The notes beneath the pieces were generated by a model. It was not told the origin of the DNA. It saw only the letters and a program-made list of their open reading frames with translations, and made no database searches. From contig JACMOT010000079.1 in the NCBI GenBank assembly GCA_014377915.1, positions 1-10,724 on the forward strand: a DNA stretch of 10,724 bases. The letters are read 5' to 3'. Shown here in pieces: positions 1 through 6,910 of this stretch (position 1 is its first letter; every line of letters starts with the position of its first letter). Source of the DNA: Tardiphaga sp. (lineage in GTDB: Bacteria; Pseudomonadota; Alphaproteobacteria; Rhizobiales; Xanthobacteraceae). A program made the translations under genes and the position numbers.

Positions 1-972
1 CTGACGGCCGCCCGCAACGGCGCGCGCATCGTGCGCGAGATCGCCTGGACGCTGCGCGAATGCGGCGCCGATGTGCGGATCTGCGATCTGCTGGACACCC
101 AGGTTACGGCGATCGAGGCCGGCCAGCCAAATGCCGGCGACGACGGCCGCGAAGCGGTGCTGGCGAGCTACGACGTCTTGATGCAGACGATCGAACAGCT
201 CGCTGACGGCCGCACGACGGCCGCGGGCGCAGAAGCCGATACCCCACCCGCCGCCGAGATGCCGACGCCGGAAGAAGCGCGGGCCTCGGTCACCCCGCTG
301 TTCAAGGCGCCGGCGCCCGATCTTGTCGCCGAAGCCGCGGAGCTGCCGGAGTCTGTCGTCGAGCAGGCGGCCATGCCCGAGCCGGCGGTCGAGCGGATGA
401 CCGCGCCGGCCGTTGAAATGGCCCCGGCCGCCATCGCACCGATCGCGGAATCGACGGCCGAGCTAGCCGTGAGCATCGCCGAAACGTCGCGGGCAGAACT
501 GGCCGGTGAAAGTGCCGTCGCCGAAGCCGAGACGGCGTTGGAGACGGCGCTCGAAGCCGATGCCTATGATCTCGCGGTGCTCGACCGGGTAGCGATGGAA
601 ATGGCCGTGCAGGACCCGAGCGAGCCGGAAACCTCGGAGCTCGATACGCTCGAGCCGGAGATGGATGCTCCGGAGATCGACGAGTTGCAGATCGACGAGC
701 CGGAAATTGCGCCCCCCACAGCCGTTGCCGCCAGACTGCCGGCCGTCATGCCGACACCAATCCCCGCAATCGTATCCTTGGCGCCGGCGCCCGAACCGAT
801 CCCGGAGCCCGCGCCTCAGCCAAAGCCTCAGGCCGAGCCTGCCTATCATCCCTCGCTGGGTGCGGCGCTGATCGCCAGTGGCGTGATCTCCAACCCCAAC
901 GCGCCGGCCGCCGATCCGCTGGCCGCGATCCGCCGCATGAGCCAGTCCGAAAAGATCGCGTTCTTTTCATAG
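1..972 (+). CDS. Unrecognised Ala/Pro/Glu-rich protein, 5' end outside window
   Basis: The reading frame is open from the first base, so the gene probably starts upstream; a GTG at 31 is possible but has no clear ribosome-binding site. The visible part is 323 residues. Roughly the first 75 residues look folded, with a helical stretch around RIVREIAWTLRECGADVRIC. The next ~200 residues are low complexity, rich in Ala, Glu and Pro, with acidic repeats of the type EPE, EPEI and DEPEI and then a PEPIPEPAPQPKPQ-type run. The last ~40 residues regain an ordered look (YHPSLGAALIASGVISNP, ending SEKIAFFS). This layout suggests two short ordered parts joined by a flexible linker. I do not recognise the family and assign no function. 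No signal peptide or membrane segment is visible in the part present. It converges on the outer-membrane protein gene, with 29 bases between the two stop codons. Confidence 0.75.
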   Translation: MTAARNGARIVREIAWTLRECGADVRICDLLDTQVTAIEAGQPNAGDDGREAVLASYDVLMQTIEQLADGRTTAAGAEADTPPAAEMPTPEEARASVTPLFKAPAPDLVAEAAELPESVVEQAAMPEPAVERMTAPAVEMAPAAIAPIAESTAELAVSIAETSRAELAGESAVAEAETALETALEADAYDLAVLDRVAMEMAVQDPSEPETSELDTLEPEMDAPEIDELQIDEPEIAPPTAVAARLPAVMPTPIPAIVSLAPAPEPIPEPAPQPKPQAEPAYHPSLGAALIASGVISNPNAPAADPLAAIRRMSQSEKIAFFS

Positions 973-977
973 TCGGT

Positions 978-1010
978 CGGAAGTGCACGGGCTGCGGTGG
1001 ACTACTTCCG
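978..1010. terminator. Possible bidirectional terminator hairpin at convergent gene ends
   Basis: CGGAAGT at 978-984 is complementary to ACTTCCG at 1004-1010, giving a 7-bp stem with a 19-base loop. It lies between the plus-strand gene ending at 972 and the minus-strand gene ending at 1002, and one arm falls in the last codons of the latter. There is no T run after the stem on either strand and the loop is long, so this is only a candidate. Confidence 0.25.
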
Positions 1011-2057
1011 CACCAGATGTTTGGTCGGCGTCACTGTGGTGGCGGGGACGGCCTCCGAGATCGCGAACGTCAGCCAGGTGTTCCAGCCGGATGGCCGGTT
1101 TTCGGCGGCAAACTCGCCATATCCTTTCAGTCCGAGAAACGCTTGATTACTTGCGATCGGGAAAATATAGCCGACTTGCGGGCCGACACCGAAAACCCGG
1201 GAGCGGAAGCTGCCGAGAATGGCCGGCTGTCCTGAGTCGTCCGTAATCTGCTGATAGGCGTAGCCGACGAGGCCGACGAAGACCTGCTTCGACAAAAATT
1301 GCGACGCTCCCCAGTCGAAATGGAAATCGACGCCGCTCTGGTACTGCGTATCCGGGTTCTTGAAGTTGTAGGTCAAGCCGCCGACGCCGGAAAACTCGAT
1401 CCCGGTTGCGGGATTGAAGTAGGTGTAACCTCCGCCGAGGTCGAGCGCACCGTGACCGAGACCGATATTGGAGAGACGGCCGGGACTGTAGTCTCCGACC
1501 GGTATGCCGCCAGCAGCGTAGGCCATATAGTTGTGAACGCCGTTATTCCATTTCAGCTTCAGGGTCGGAAAGAGGTCTCCATAGGATGTGAGATCGTCTT
1601 CCAGAAATCCATTTCGCGTGGTCACGATGGGGCCAACGGCAGACGTCAGGGTACCCGAGAGACTGGCAGCGTTCCTGCCGTAGACGCTGGCGAGCGTTGC
1701 CGACAACTGGCCGCCGAGAATCGGGGTCGCGAAGGTGTAGGTCGGCGCAAGGAGCACGAGGTCGGCCTGAGCGCCCAATGCCACATTCAGATTGATATTG
1801 ACGTTCGGCGAAAGCCGTCCGGCCTGGAATTGCCGCGACGCCGCAGTGGCGCCCGATGCATCCAGGCTCGCATGGTAGTAGATCGCGCCTATGGACCATC
1901 CTGGCGTCGTCGGTGTTGCAGCAAGGCTGCCGTACAGCCCCGGCAACCAGAACGAAATGCCGTTCTCGTCGGCGACAGACATTTTCGGAGCAAGCAAGGC
2001 AAGTGCGGCGGCAACAGCGCCAATCAGCCGTGGCCAGCTAAGAAGGTCGCGTTTCAT
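1002..2057 (-). CDS. MetA-pathway-of-phenol-degradation-like outer-membrane protein
   Basis: The product has 351 residues and resembles the SphA/MetA family (Pfam Phenol_MetA_deg), outer-membrane beta-barrel proteins often annotated as transporters and found beside catabolic genes for hydrophobic or aromatic compounds. Residues 1-29 form a signal peptide with a likely cut after SVA, before DENG. The rest alternates short hydrophobic/aromatic strands with Gly/Asn/Asp-rich turns, as in a barrel: IGAIYYHASL near the start, DLVLLAPTYTF, ALDLGGGYTYF, GVGPQVGYIFP and WNTWLTFAIS near the end. About 17 residues follow the last strand and the protein does not end in Phe. The ATG at 2057 is preceded by GAAAGG with 8 bases spacing. 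It is the last gene of the minus-strand set, 135 bases after the DUF1254 gene. Substrate is unknown; uptake of a small hydrophobic compound is inferred only from the family. Confidence 0.85.
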   Translation of the reverse strand: MKRDLLSWPRLIGAVAAALALLAPKMSVADENGISFWLPGLYGSLAATPTTPGWSIGAIYYHASLDASGATAASRQFQAGRLSPNVNINLNVALGAQADLVLLAPTYTFATPILGGQLSATLASVYGRNAASLSGTLTSAVGPIVTTRNGFLEDDLTSYGDLFPTLKLKWNNGVHNYMAYAAGGIPVGDYSPGRLSNIGLGHGALDLGGGYTYFNPATGIEFSGVGGLTYNFKNPDTQYQSGVDFHFDWGASQFLSKQVFVGLVGYAYQQITDDSGQPAILGSFRSRVFGVGPQVGYIFPIASNQAFLGLKGYGEFAAENRPSGWNTWLTFAISEAVPATTVTPTKHLVRK

Positions 2058-2192
2058 GGTTATCGCCTTTCAGATTTAACGGTCTTAGCTAATCCCTTTG
2101 GTACACAATCAACTGCTTTCAGACTCTGTGCGATCAATCGGATCGGCCTCTGCTTCAGCGCCACCTTTTAACCCTTGTCAGCGAAGACGAAG

Positions 2193-3698
2193 CTACTTCT
2201 GCAACTCAATTTCTCCGGGCCGCCAGGTCTTGTCGAACCACGGCTGTGTCGGCCCATAGAGGCGCAGAAGGGTATTCCAGCTCGTCCCAGGGGCCGTCTG
2301 CACCCAGTTCTTTTCCAGTCCCGCGGGAGCCGTCGGGCCGAAGAAGACGTCAACCGAACTGTCGGCGTTCACCTTGAGGCCTTCGGTCTGGCTGCCGACT
2401 GTCGGGAATTGCTGGTCGATCTGGATCATCGACCGGGTCTGGTTGTCGTAGAGGATCACCGACCAAAAGTTCTTGATCGGAATGTTCGGCGGCAAATGCA
2501 ACTTGTACGACTTGCCGCCATCAAGCGCATCGCCCTTCGAATCGACGAACGCCGCCATGTATTGCGATCCTTCACCAACGGTTCTTGAATCCATCGCTGG
2601 TGTGACCCCTGTGGCGTAAAAGAAAAAGCCCGAGTAGCCGTTCAATTGGCGGGCACCTTTTTCCGCGAACTTATAGCCGCCAATGAAGCCAAGCCGCCAA
2701 TTGCTCTTGCTGTCAGGGTAATAATAGCCGTCTGGCCCGCGCCACTTGTACATGATGGTGCGCGCTGTAGCGTCGCCAACGACTGCGGCTTCCGTCAGCA
2801 TTTTCTTCATGCGGTCATCGGGCGCAAACGGCTTGCCTTTCGCAATACCGATTGACGCCCAGAATCCGAGCGTCGTCGCATCGACGCTGTCAGTTGGCTC
2901 GTCCTGCACGACCTTGTTGAGAAGCTCCCAGAACCGATAGTCCGCGGGTCCGACCATGTTGAACGGCTTGCCGGACATATCGATGAAAGTCAGCTTTGGC
3001 GGATTGGCCGCCTGCTTGAGCGGGTAAATCTTCGTGAATTTCTTGACGGCCTCTACACCCGGCTTCGGATCGCCATTCACCAGGAAAGTCCGCCATGCCG
3101 TCCAGACGCTGAACGAGTTTGGACGAATGATGAAGTAGCCTTTCGGCACCTCACCCTTGTAGCCCGGCGGCAGGAAGAGATATTTCCCACCTGCTCCGCG
3201 ATCCGGACCGGTGAGGCCGATGTCACCATTCCAGTTATACCAAATGTCATCAGCCAGCCCGAGCACCTTGGGGGGCGCTTCGACGACAACAGGCCCGTCA
3301 CGAAGGTTCAGCCAGAACCAGGTATAGGGTGTGTTGTTGTTGGCAGTGAGTTCAGTGGTACGAGAGTCGACCAGCTTCTCCCAGATCGGCACAGTCCTGT
3401 TGGCGGGGCCGAGCTGCAGAATGTTGTCGCGGTTGGCGACCTGATTCACCACGGGAAGCGCGAGCAGATAGGCCTGGACAGCTCGCTGGAAGTCGAGATT
3501 GTCGTATAGCTTGTCGACGGTCGCCGCGTCAGGGAAGCCGCCGAAGAAACTCAGAGTCCCAAGGCGGGTTTCCACTTTGTCGGGAATAGCGACGCCTGGA
3601 GGGACCGGCGTTTGCATCTTGTACTGCTGGCCATGTACAGGAAATCCGGAGAGCGCCATCAACGATAGTACGGAGAATGTCAGTCCAATCGATTTCAT
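2193..3698 (-). CDS. Exported DUF1254/DUF1214 domain protein
   Basis: The product is 501 residues, the usual size for proteins with an N-terminal DUF1254 and a C-terminal DUF1214 domain. A signal peptide (MKSIGLTFSVLSLMALSGF, then PVHG) with a likely cut before QQYKMQ points to the periplasm. The DUF1214 part is recognised by the segment PIKNFWSVILYDNQTRSM followed by QQFPTVGSQ, about 100 residues from the end; the DUF1254 part covers roughly residues 50-200. The activity of this family is not known to me, and names given to homologues are not reliable. The start at 3698 is preferred because AGGCAGG lies upstream at suitable spacing; an ATG at 3704 gives two more residues, and an ATG at 3734 would add a basic stretch in front of the signal peptide and is less likely. 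It lies 91 bases after the sulfatase gene and 135 bases before the outer-membrane gene, on the same strand. Confidence 0.88.
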   Translation of the reverse strand: MKSIGLTFSVLSLMALSGFPVHGQQYKMQTPVPPGVAIPDKVETRLGTLSFFGGFPDAATVDKLYDNLDFQRAVQAYLLALPVVNQVANRDNILQLGPANRTVPIWEKLVDSRTTELTANNNTPYTWFWLNLRDGPVVVEAPPKVLGLADDIWYNWNGDIGLTGPDRGAGGKYLFLPPGYKGEVPKGYFIIRPNSFSVWTAWRTFLVNGDPKPGVEAVKKFTKIYPLKQAANPPKLTFIDMSGKPFNMVGPADYRFWELLNKVVQDEPTDSVDATTLGFWASIGIAKGKPFAPDDRMKKMLTEAAVVGDATARTIMYKWRGPDGYYYPDSKSNWRLGFIGGYKFAEKGARQLNGYSGFFFYATGVTPAMDSRTVGEGSQYMAAFVDSKGDALDGGKSYKLHLPPNIPIKNFWSVILYDNQTRSMIQIDQQFPTVGSQTEGLKVNADSSVDVFFGPTAPAGLEKNWVQTAPGTSWNTLLRLYGPTQPWFDKTWRPGEIELQK

Positions 3699-3789
3699 CG
3701 CCATCCTGCCTTTCAAACGCCAGCCAACTCCCAATTCTAAAAGGTATGCGCGGCGCCAAGAATCCGGTCAGGGCACGCTGCGCGTCTCA

Positions 3790-6231
3790 TCAATCGGACA
3801 ACCCCTTCTTCAAGACGGCTTCCTTTCCGGCCCGCACGGCTTCTTCCCCATCGGCCTTTTTCATTTCCTTCAACTCGATCGTCACCTGGCTGATCTTGCC
3901 GGTGAATTTGAAAGGCACCTTGTAGGCTTCGGTGACCGGCGTGCCTTCATCGGCGCCAACATCGGCGCCTTCATCGGCGGAGAATCCACAGCATTGGGTA
4001 CGTTCGATACGTCCGGTGGCGACACGCTTGCCGTTGACAAACAGCGAACCGATCCCGCCTTTACCGATGCCGCCGCCGTCATAGGCAAACTCAAAGCGGA
4101 TCGTGGCTTTCCCTGCAGGCAACGCCTGCTTGGCTGCTACCGTAAATCGCTGCAAACCGAGGAAATTGTAAGTGTATGTCGGCTTGCCGTCCTTGATATA
4201 AAGGCTCCAGCCGCCGAACCGGCCGGCCTGCGCAAGGATGGCCCCGCTAGCTCCTGCCTTCGGAATTTCCACATCGGCGGTGATCGTGTGCGAGCGGTTC
4301 TTCGTATTCATGAAGACATTCTCGGACATTCCGAGCATGCCGTCGTGCACCGTCAGCGAGGTGCGGCCGGCCATCAGGTCGGGCCGTCCGACAAGAGCCG
4401 GATTAAGACGCTCCAAGGTTCTATCGTCGAGCGGCAGCACCGAATACTTGACCGCTTCTTTCAGAAAGAGCTCCTGAAGCTCCTTGAGCTTGTCGGGATT
4501 CCTGGCGGCCAGATCGTTCGCAAGGCTGAAGTCCGACCGCGTGTCGTACAATTCCCAGACATCTTGCTCGAGCGGCCTGCGATTCTTGGTTTCCCACGCC
4601 GCCCGGTGGATTGTGCCGGCGAGCCAACCATCGCTGTAGATGGCGCGATTGCCGAAAATCTCGAAATACTGGGTAGTGTGCGTGCTCGGTTCCCTGGCGT
4701 TGGCAAAGCTATAGGCCATGCTCACGCCTTCAATCGGCGTTTGCACCGTTCCGTTCACGCTCTTCGGCTCCGGCAGCTTCGCGGCTTCGAGGATGGTCGG
4801 TACAATGTCTATGACATGATGCCATTGCGACCGCACCTCACCCTTCGCCGCGATTCCCTTCGGCCAATGAACCACCATGCCGTTGCGGGTCCCGCCGTAG
4901 CTTGAGGCGATCTGTTTGGTCCATGTGAAGGGCGTGTCACCAGCGACCGCCCATCCGGCCGCGTAATGGCTGTAGGTCATCGGGCTGCCGAGTTCATCGT
5001 AGTGCTTGAGGATGTCTTGGACCGTCTCCTGTACACCGTTGAAATAGGTCATCTCGTTGAACAACCCGTTCATGCCGCCTTCCGCACTCGCGCCGTTGTC
5101 GCCGAGGATGTAGAACACCAGCGTGTTATCGAGTTGCCCAGTCGCCTGGATGGCATTGACCAGCCGTCCGATTTCGGTATCGGCATATTCGGCAAAGCCG
5201 GCGAACACTTCCATCTGGCGCGCGAAGAGTTTTTTCTCGTCAGGGCTTAACGTCACCCAATCCTTGATGGCTTCGGGTTTGGGAGCGAGCTTGGTACCAG
5301 CCGGAACCACGCCGAGACGTATCTGACGGGCCAACGTTTCCTCGCGGAGTTTGTCCCAGCCCTGGTCGAATTTTCCCTTGTACTTGGTGATCCATTCCCT
5401 CGGCACGTGGTGGGGGGCATGGGTAGCGCCGGGCGCAAAGTACATGAAGAACGGCTTATCGGGTGTCAGCGACTTCTGGTACTGCATCCAGTCGATCGCC
5501 TTGTTTGTCATGTCAGTCATGAAGTTGTACTTGGGATCTTTCGACGGCTCGACCTGGGTCATTCCGTCATAGATCAGCGGCGCCCATTGGTTGGTCTCGC
5601 CGCCCATGAATCCGTAAAACTTGTCGAAGCCCTGACGGGTGGGCCACCGGTCGGTCGGGCCGGATGGGCTTACTTCCCATGCCGCGGTTTCGTGGTTTTT
5701 TCCGAAATGAGCGGTGCTGTAGCCATTGAGCCTCAACATCTCTGCAACAGTGGCTACGCTGTTCGGGCGCTGCCCGGTCTGTCCCGGAAAGGTCGTCGCA
5801 GTTTCGGCAATCGATCCAAAATTGTTCATGTGATGGTTACGGCCGCTCAGCAGCGCCGATCGGGTCGGCGAACAGAGCGCCGTGGTATGAAACTCGTTGT
5901 AGCGAAGACCCTCACCAGCCAGACGATCTACCGTCGGCATGCTGATCGGACCGCCGAAAGCACTGGATTGCCCAAAGCCCATATCGTCGATCAGAACGAT
6001 GAGAACGTTGGGCGCTGCTGCAGGTGGCTTTACTTCGAACCGGGGCGGCGGCGTTGCATTTCGGGCGTCGAACTCAGTGGAGTGCGGATACTGCGGCTCC
6101 GGAATCGGGAGCACGGTTCGATCGGTCGGATACACGACACTTGGAGATTTTGTTTGCTGCGCATTCGCAGGAATTCCCAATGGCGCGAGCAAGGGCAGCG
6201 CGACGATAGACGTGATAAAAATACGTCTCAT
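3790..6231 (-). CDS. Large periplasmic arylsulfatase, Cys-type formylglycine family
   Basis: The product has 813 residues and hydrolyses a sulfate ester if active. Residues 1-24 are a signal peptide cut after ANA, before QQTK. The sulfatase core shows the expected active site: DD at 82-83 for the metal, CSPTR at 120-124 (Cys120 to be converted to formylglycine), K178 and H180 in HFGKNHE, H271 in GATHAPHH, DN at 378-379 in GDNGA, and K439 just before the GGTRNG segment. Residues from about 620 to the end look like a beta-sandwich: GAILAQAGRFGGWSLYIK, LFVNGK, then FSADEGADVGADEGTPV and VPFKFTGKI. The size and this tail resemble the ~780-residue bacterial arylsulfatases such as mycobacterial AtsA/AtsD rather than ~550-residue enzymes. 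GGAGG lies 8 bases before the ATG at 6231. The same frame stays open upstream to 6657, but that part overlaps the small gene and lacks protein character. No formylglycine-generating enzyme is in the window. The natural substrate cannot be told. Confidence 0.93.
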   Translation of the reverse strand: MRRIFITSIVALPLLAPLGIPANAQQTKSPSVVYPTDRTVLPIPEPQYPHSTEFDARNATPPPRFEVKPPAAAPNVLIVLIDDMGFGQSSAFGGPISMPTVDRLAGEGLRYNEFHTTALCSPTRSALLSGRNHHMNNFGSIAETATTFPGQTGQRPNSVATVAEMLRLNGYSTAHFGKNHETAAWEVSPSGPTDRWPTRQGFDKFYGFMGGETNQWAPLIYDGMTQVEPSKDPKYNFMTDMTNKAIDWMQYQKSLTPDKPFFMYFAPGATHAPHHVPREWITKYKGKFDQGWDKLREETLARQIRLGVVPAGTKLAPKPEAIKDWVTLSPDEKKLFARQMEVFAGFAEYADTEIGRLVNAIQATGQLDNTLVFYILGDNGASAEGGMNGLFNEMTYFNGVQETVQDILKHYDELGSPMTYSHYAAGWAVAGDTPFTWTKQIASSYGGTRNGMVVHWPKGIAAKGEVRSQWHHVIDIVPTILEAAKLPEPKSVNGTVQTPIEGVSMAYSFANAREPSTHTTQYFEIFGNRAIYSDGWLAGTIHRAAWETKNRRPLEQDVWELYDTRSDFSLANDLAARNPDKLKELQELFLKEAVKYSVLPLDDRTLERLNPALVGRPDLMAGRTSLTVHDGMLGMSENVFMNTKNRSHTITADVEIPKAGASGAILAQAGRFGGWSLYIKDGKPTYTYNFLGLQRFTVAAKQALPAGKATIRFEFAYDGGGIGKGGIGSLFVNGKRVATGRIERTQCCGFSADEGADVGADEGTPVTEAYKVPFKFTGKISQVTIELKEMKKADGEEAVRAGKEAVLKKGLSD

Positions 6232-6347
6232 ATCAGCGACCTCCAGAATGTAGATAAACAAAAAGTTTTTTCGCAATATGCAGTAATAGTATGCGCATTC
6301 GCGCGTCTCGTCAGTTCGGCAACGGACACACTGACCGGAATCAGCAA
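6232..6347 (-). other. Spacer between small-protein gene and sulfatase gene
   Basis: These 116 bases are more AT-rich than the genes around them. They hold the sulfatase ribosome-binding site (GGAGG on the minus strand at about 6240-6244), A/T runs near 6260-6270, and a 6-bp inverted repeat, GTCAGT at 6310-6315 with ACTGAC at 6330-6335. The stem has no following T run, so I do not call it a terminator; it could act as a processing or attenuation site between the two genes. Confidence 0.4.
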
Positions 6348-6599
6348 TCAGCGACGGCCAATGCGATTGACGGGACCGCCGCGATTCATCGGCGTTCGCC
6401 GCACCGCAACGCCGGGAGTGACGACAGCGCGCGCCACCGGTCGCGGCCCTAGCACGACGCCGGGTCTCACAATGCATCCGACGGGGTATGCAACGTACTG
6501 GCAATATACTACTGCATGCGCGTCTACCGTGCTCGCTGCTACAAATCCCGTGACGACCACAGTCGTTAGAAATGCCGAAAATGCGACTGATAGCTTCAT
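6348..6599 (-). CDS. Small exported two-cysteine protein, function unknown
   Basis: This 83-residue product has a signal peptide (residues 1-29, ending VDAHA), so the mature protein is only about 54 residues. The mature part starts VVYCQYVAYPVGCIVRPG, with Cys33 and Cys42 able to form a disulfide, and continues through a Val/Arg/Pro-rich stretch to a basic tail, PMNRGGPVNRIGRR. Small exported proteins of this pattern are, from memory, common in Bradyrhizobium, but I know no function for them. The ATG at 6599 is chosen because GGAGG lies 8 bases before it; an ATG at 6620 precedes that site and would add seven polar residues before the signal peptide. It is the first gene of the minus-strand set, 116 bases before the sulfatase gene. 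Confidence 0.78.
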   Translation of the reverse strand: MKLSVAFSAFLTTVVVTGFVAASTVDAHAVVYCQYVAYPVGCIVRPGVVLGPRPVARAVVTPGVAVRRTPMNRGGPVNRIGRR

Positions 6600-6910
6600 C
6601 TTGGGTACCTCCAGTTTCATTTTTTCTCAAACTGCTACGATCCGAACGACCTAACATTGACGTGTGTCAACGATCCGGCGCGAGCGCTCTGCGCCGATGC
6701 TTGACTTGAAGCCGAGTTAGCCGATGATACGGACGATCTTCGTGGGAACGGCTTGGTCATAGCCTTCCGTTCTCAGCGCTAGGCGGTGTCGTGGCACGCA
6801 GAAAACGCAGATCAGTCTCTAAATCTGGATCGGAGAGAGGGCCGTCTGGAGAGCCGTCGCCGGTGGTATTGGCGTCAGCGCGAGCTCCAGTGAACTCAGA
6901 TGGCGAGTTG
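6600..6910. promoter_or_regulatory. Divergent intergenic region between cassette and cytochrome gene
   Basis: This stretch should carry the promoters of the minus-strand cassette and of the plus-strand cytochrome gene. It contains the ribosome-binding site of the small gene (GGAGG, minus strand, about 6608-6612), an inverted repeat at 6657-6670, and ACGATCCG at 6637-6644 and again at 6670-6677, with a shorter ACGATC at 6733-6738. A CTTGAC at 6700-6705 on the plus strand could be a -35 element, but I see no good -10 at 16-18 bases. On the minus strand TTGACA (6670-6665) is a perfect -35 match, again without a clear -10. From 6791 an open frame leads into the cytochrome gene, but its first 40 codons use many codons ending in A or T, unlike the gene that follows. 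Confidence 0.5.
6657..6670. promoter_or_regulatory. Inverted repeat TTGAC-N4-GTCAA, possible operator
   Basis: TTGAC at 6657-6661 and GTCAA at 6666-6670 form a perfect 5-bp inverted repeat around GTGT. It lies 58 bases upstream of the small-gene start and overlaps a perfect minus-strand TTGACA, so a bound regulator could block or recruit polymerase there. Short repeats like this also arise by chance, and no regulator gene is in the window. Confidence 0.25.

Noticed and set aside
3499..4905. Long plus-strand frame (468 codons) opposite the DUF1254 and sulfatase genes
   Set aside because: It crosses the junction of two well-supported minus-strand genes, has no ribosome-binding site or domain pattern, and is best seen as an antisense shadow.
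6310..6335. Inverted repeat GTCAGT/ACTGAC as a terminator between the small gene and the sulfatase
   Set aside because: The stem is short, has a 14-base loop and lacks a T run downstream on the minus strand, so termination is not supported.
5407..6654. Plus-strand frame (415 codons) over the sulfatase start and the small gene
   Set aside because: It runs through the sulfatase N-terminus, the spacer and the small gene, all supported on the other strand, and the translation looks compositionally random.
6232..6657. N-terminal extension of the sulfatase to an ATG at 6657
   Set aside because: The extension overlaps the whole small exported gene in another frame and is rich in Arg/Cys/Ser without fold character, whereas the ATG at 6231 has GGAGG at 8 bases and starts a clean signal peptide.
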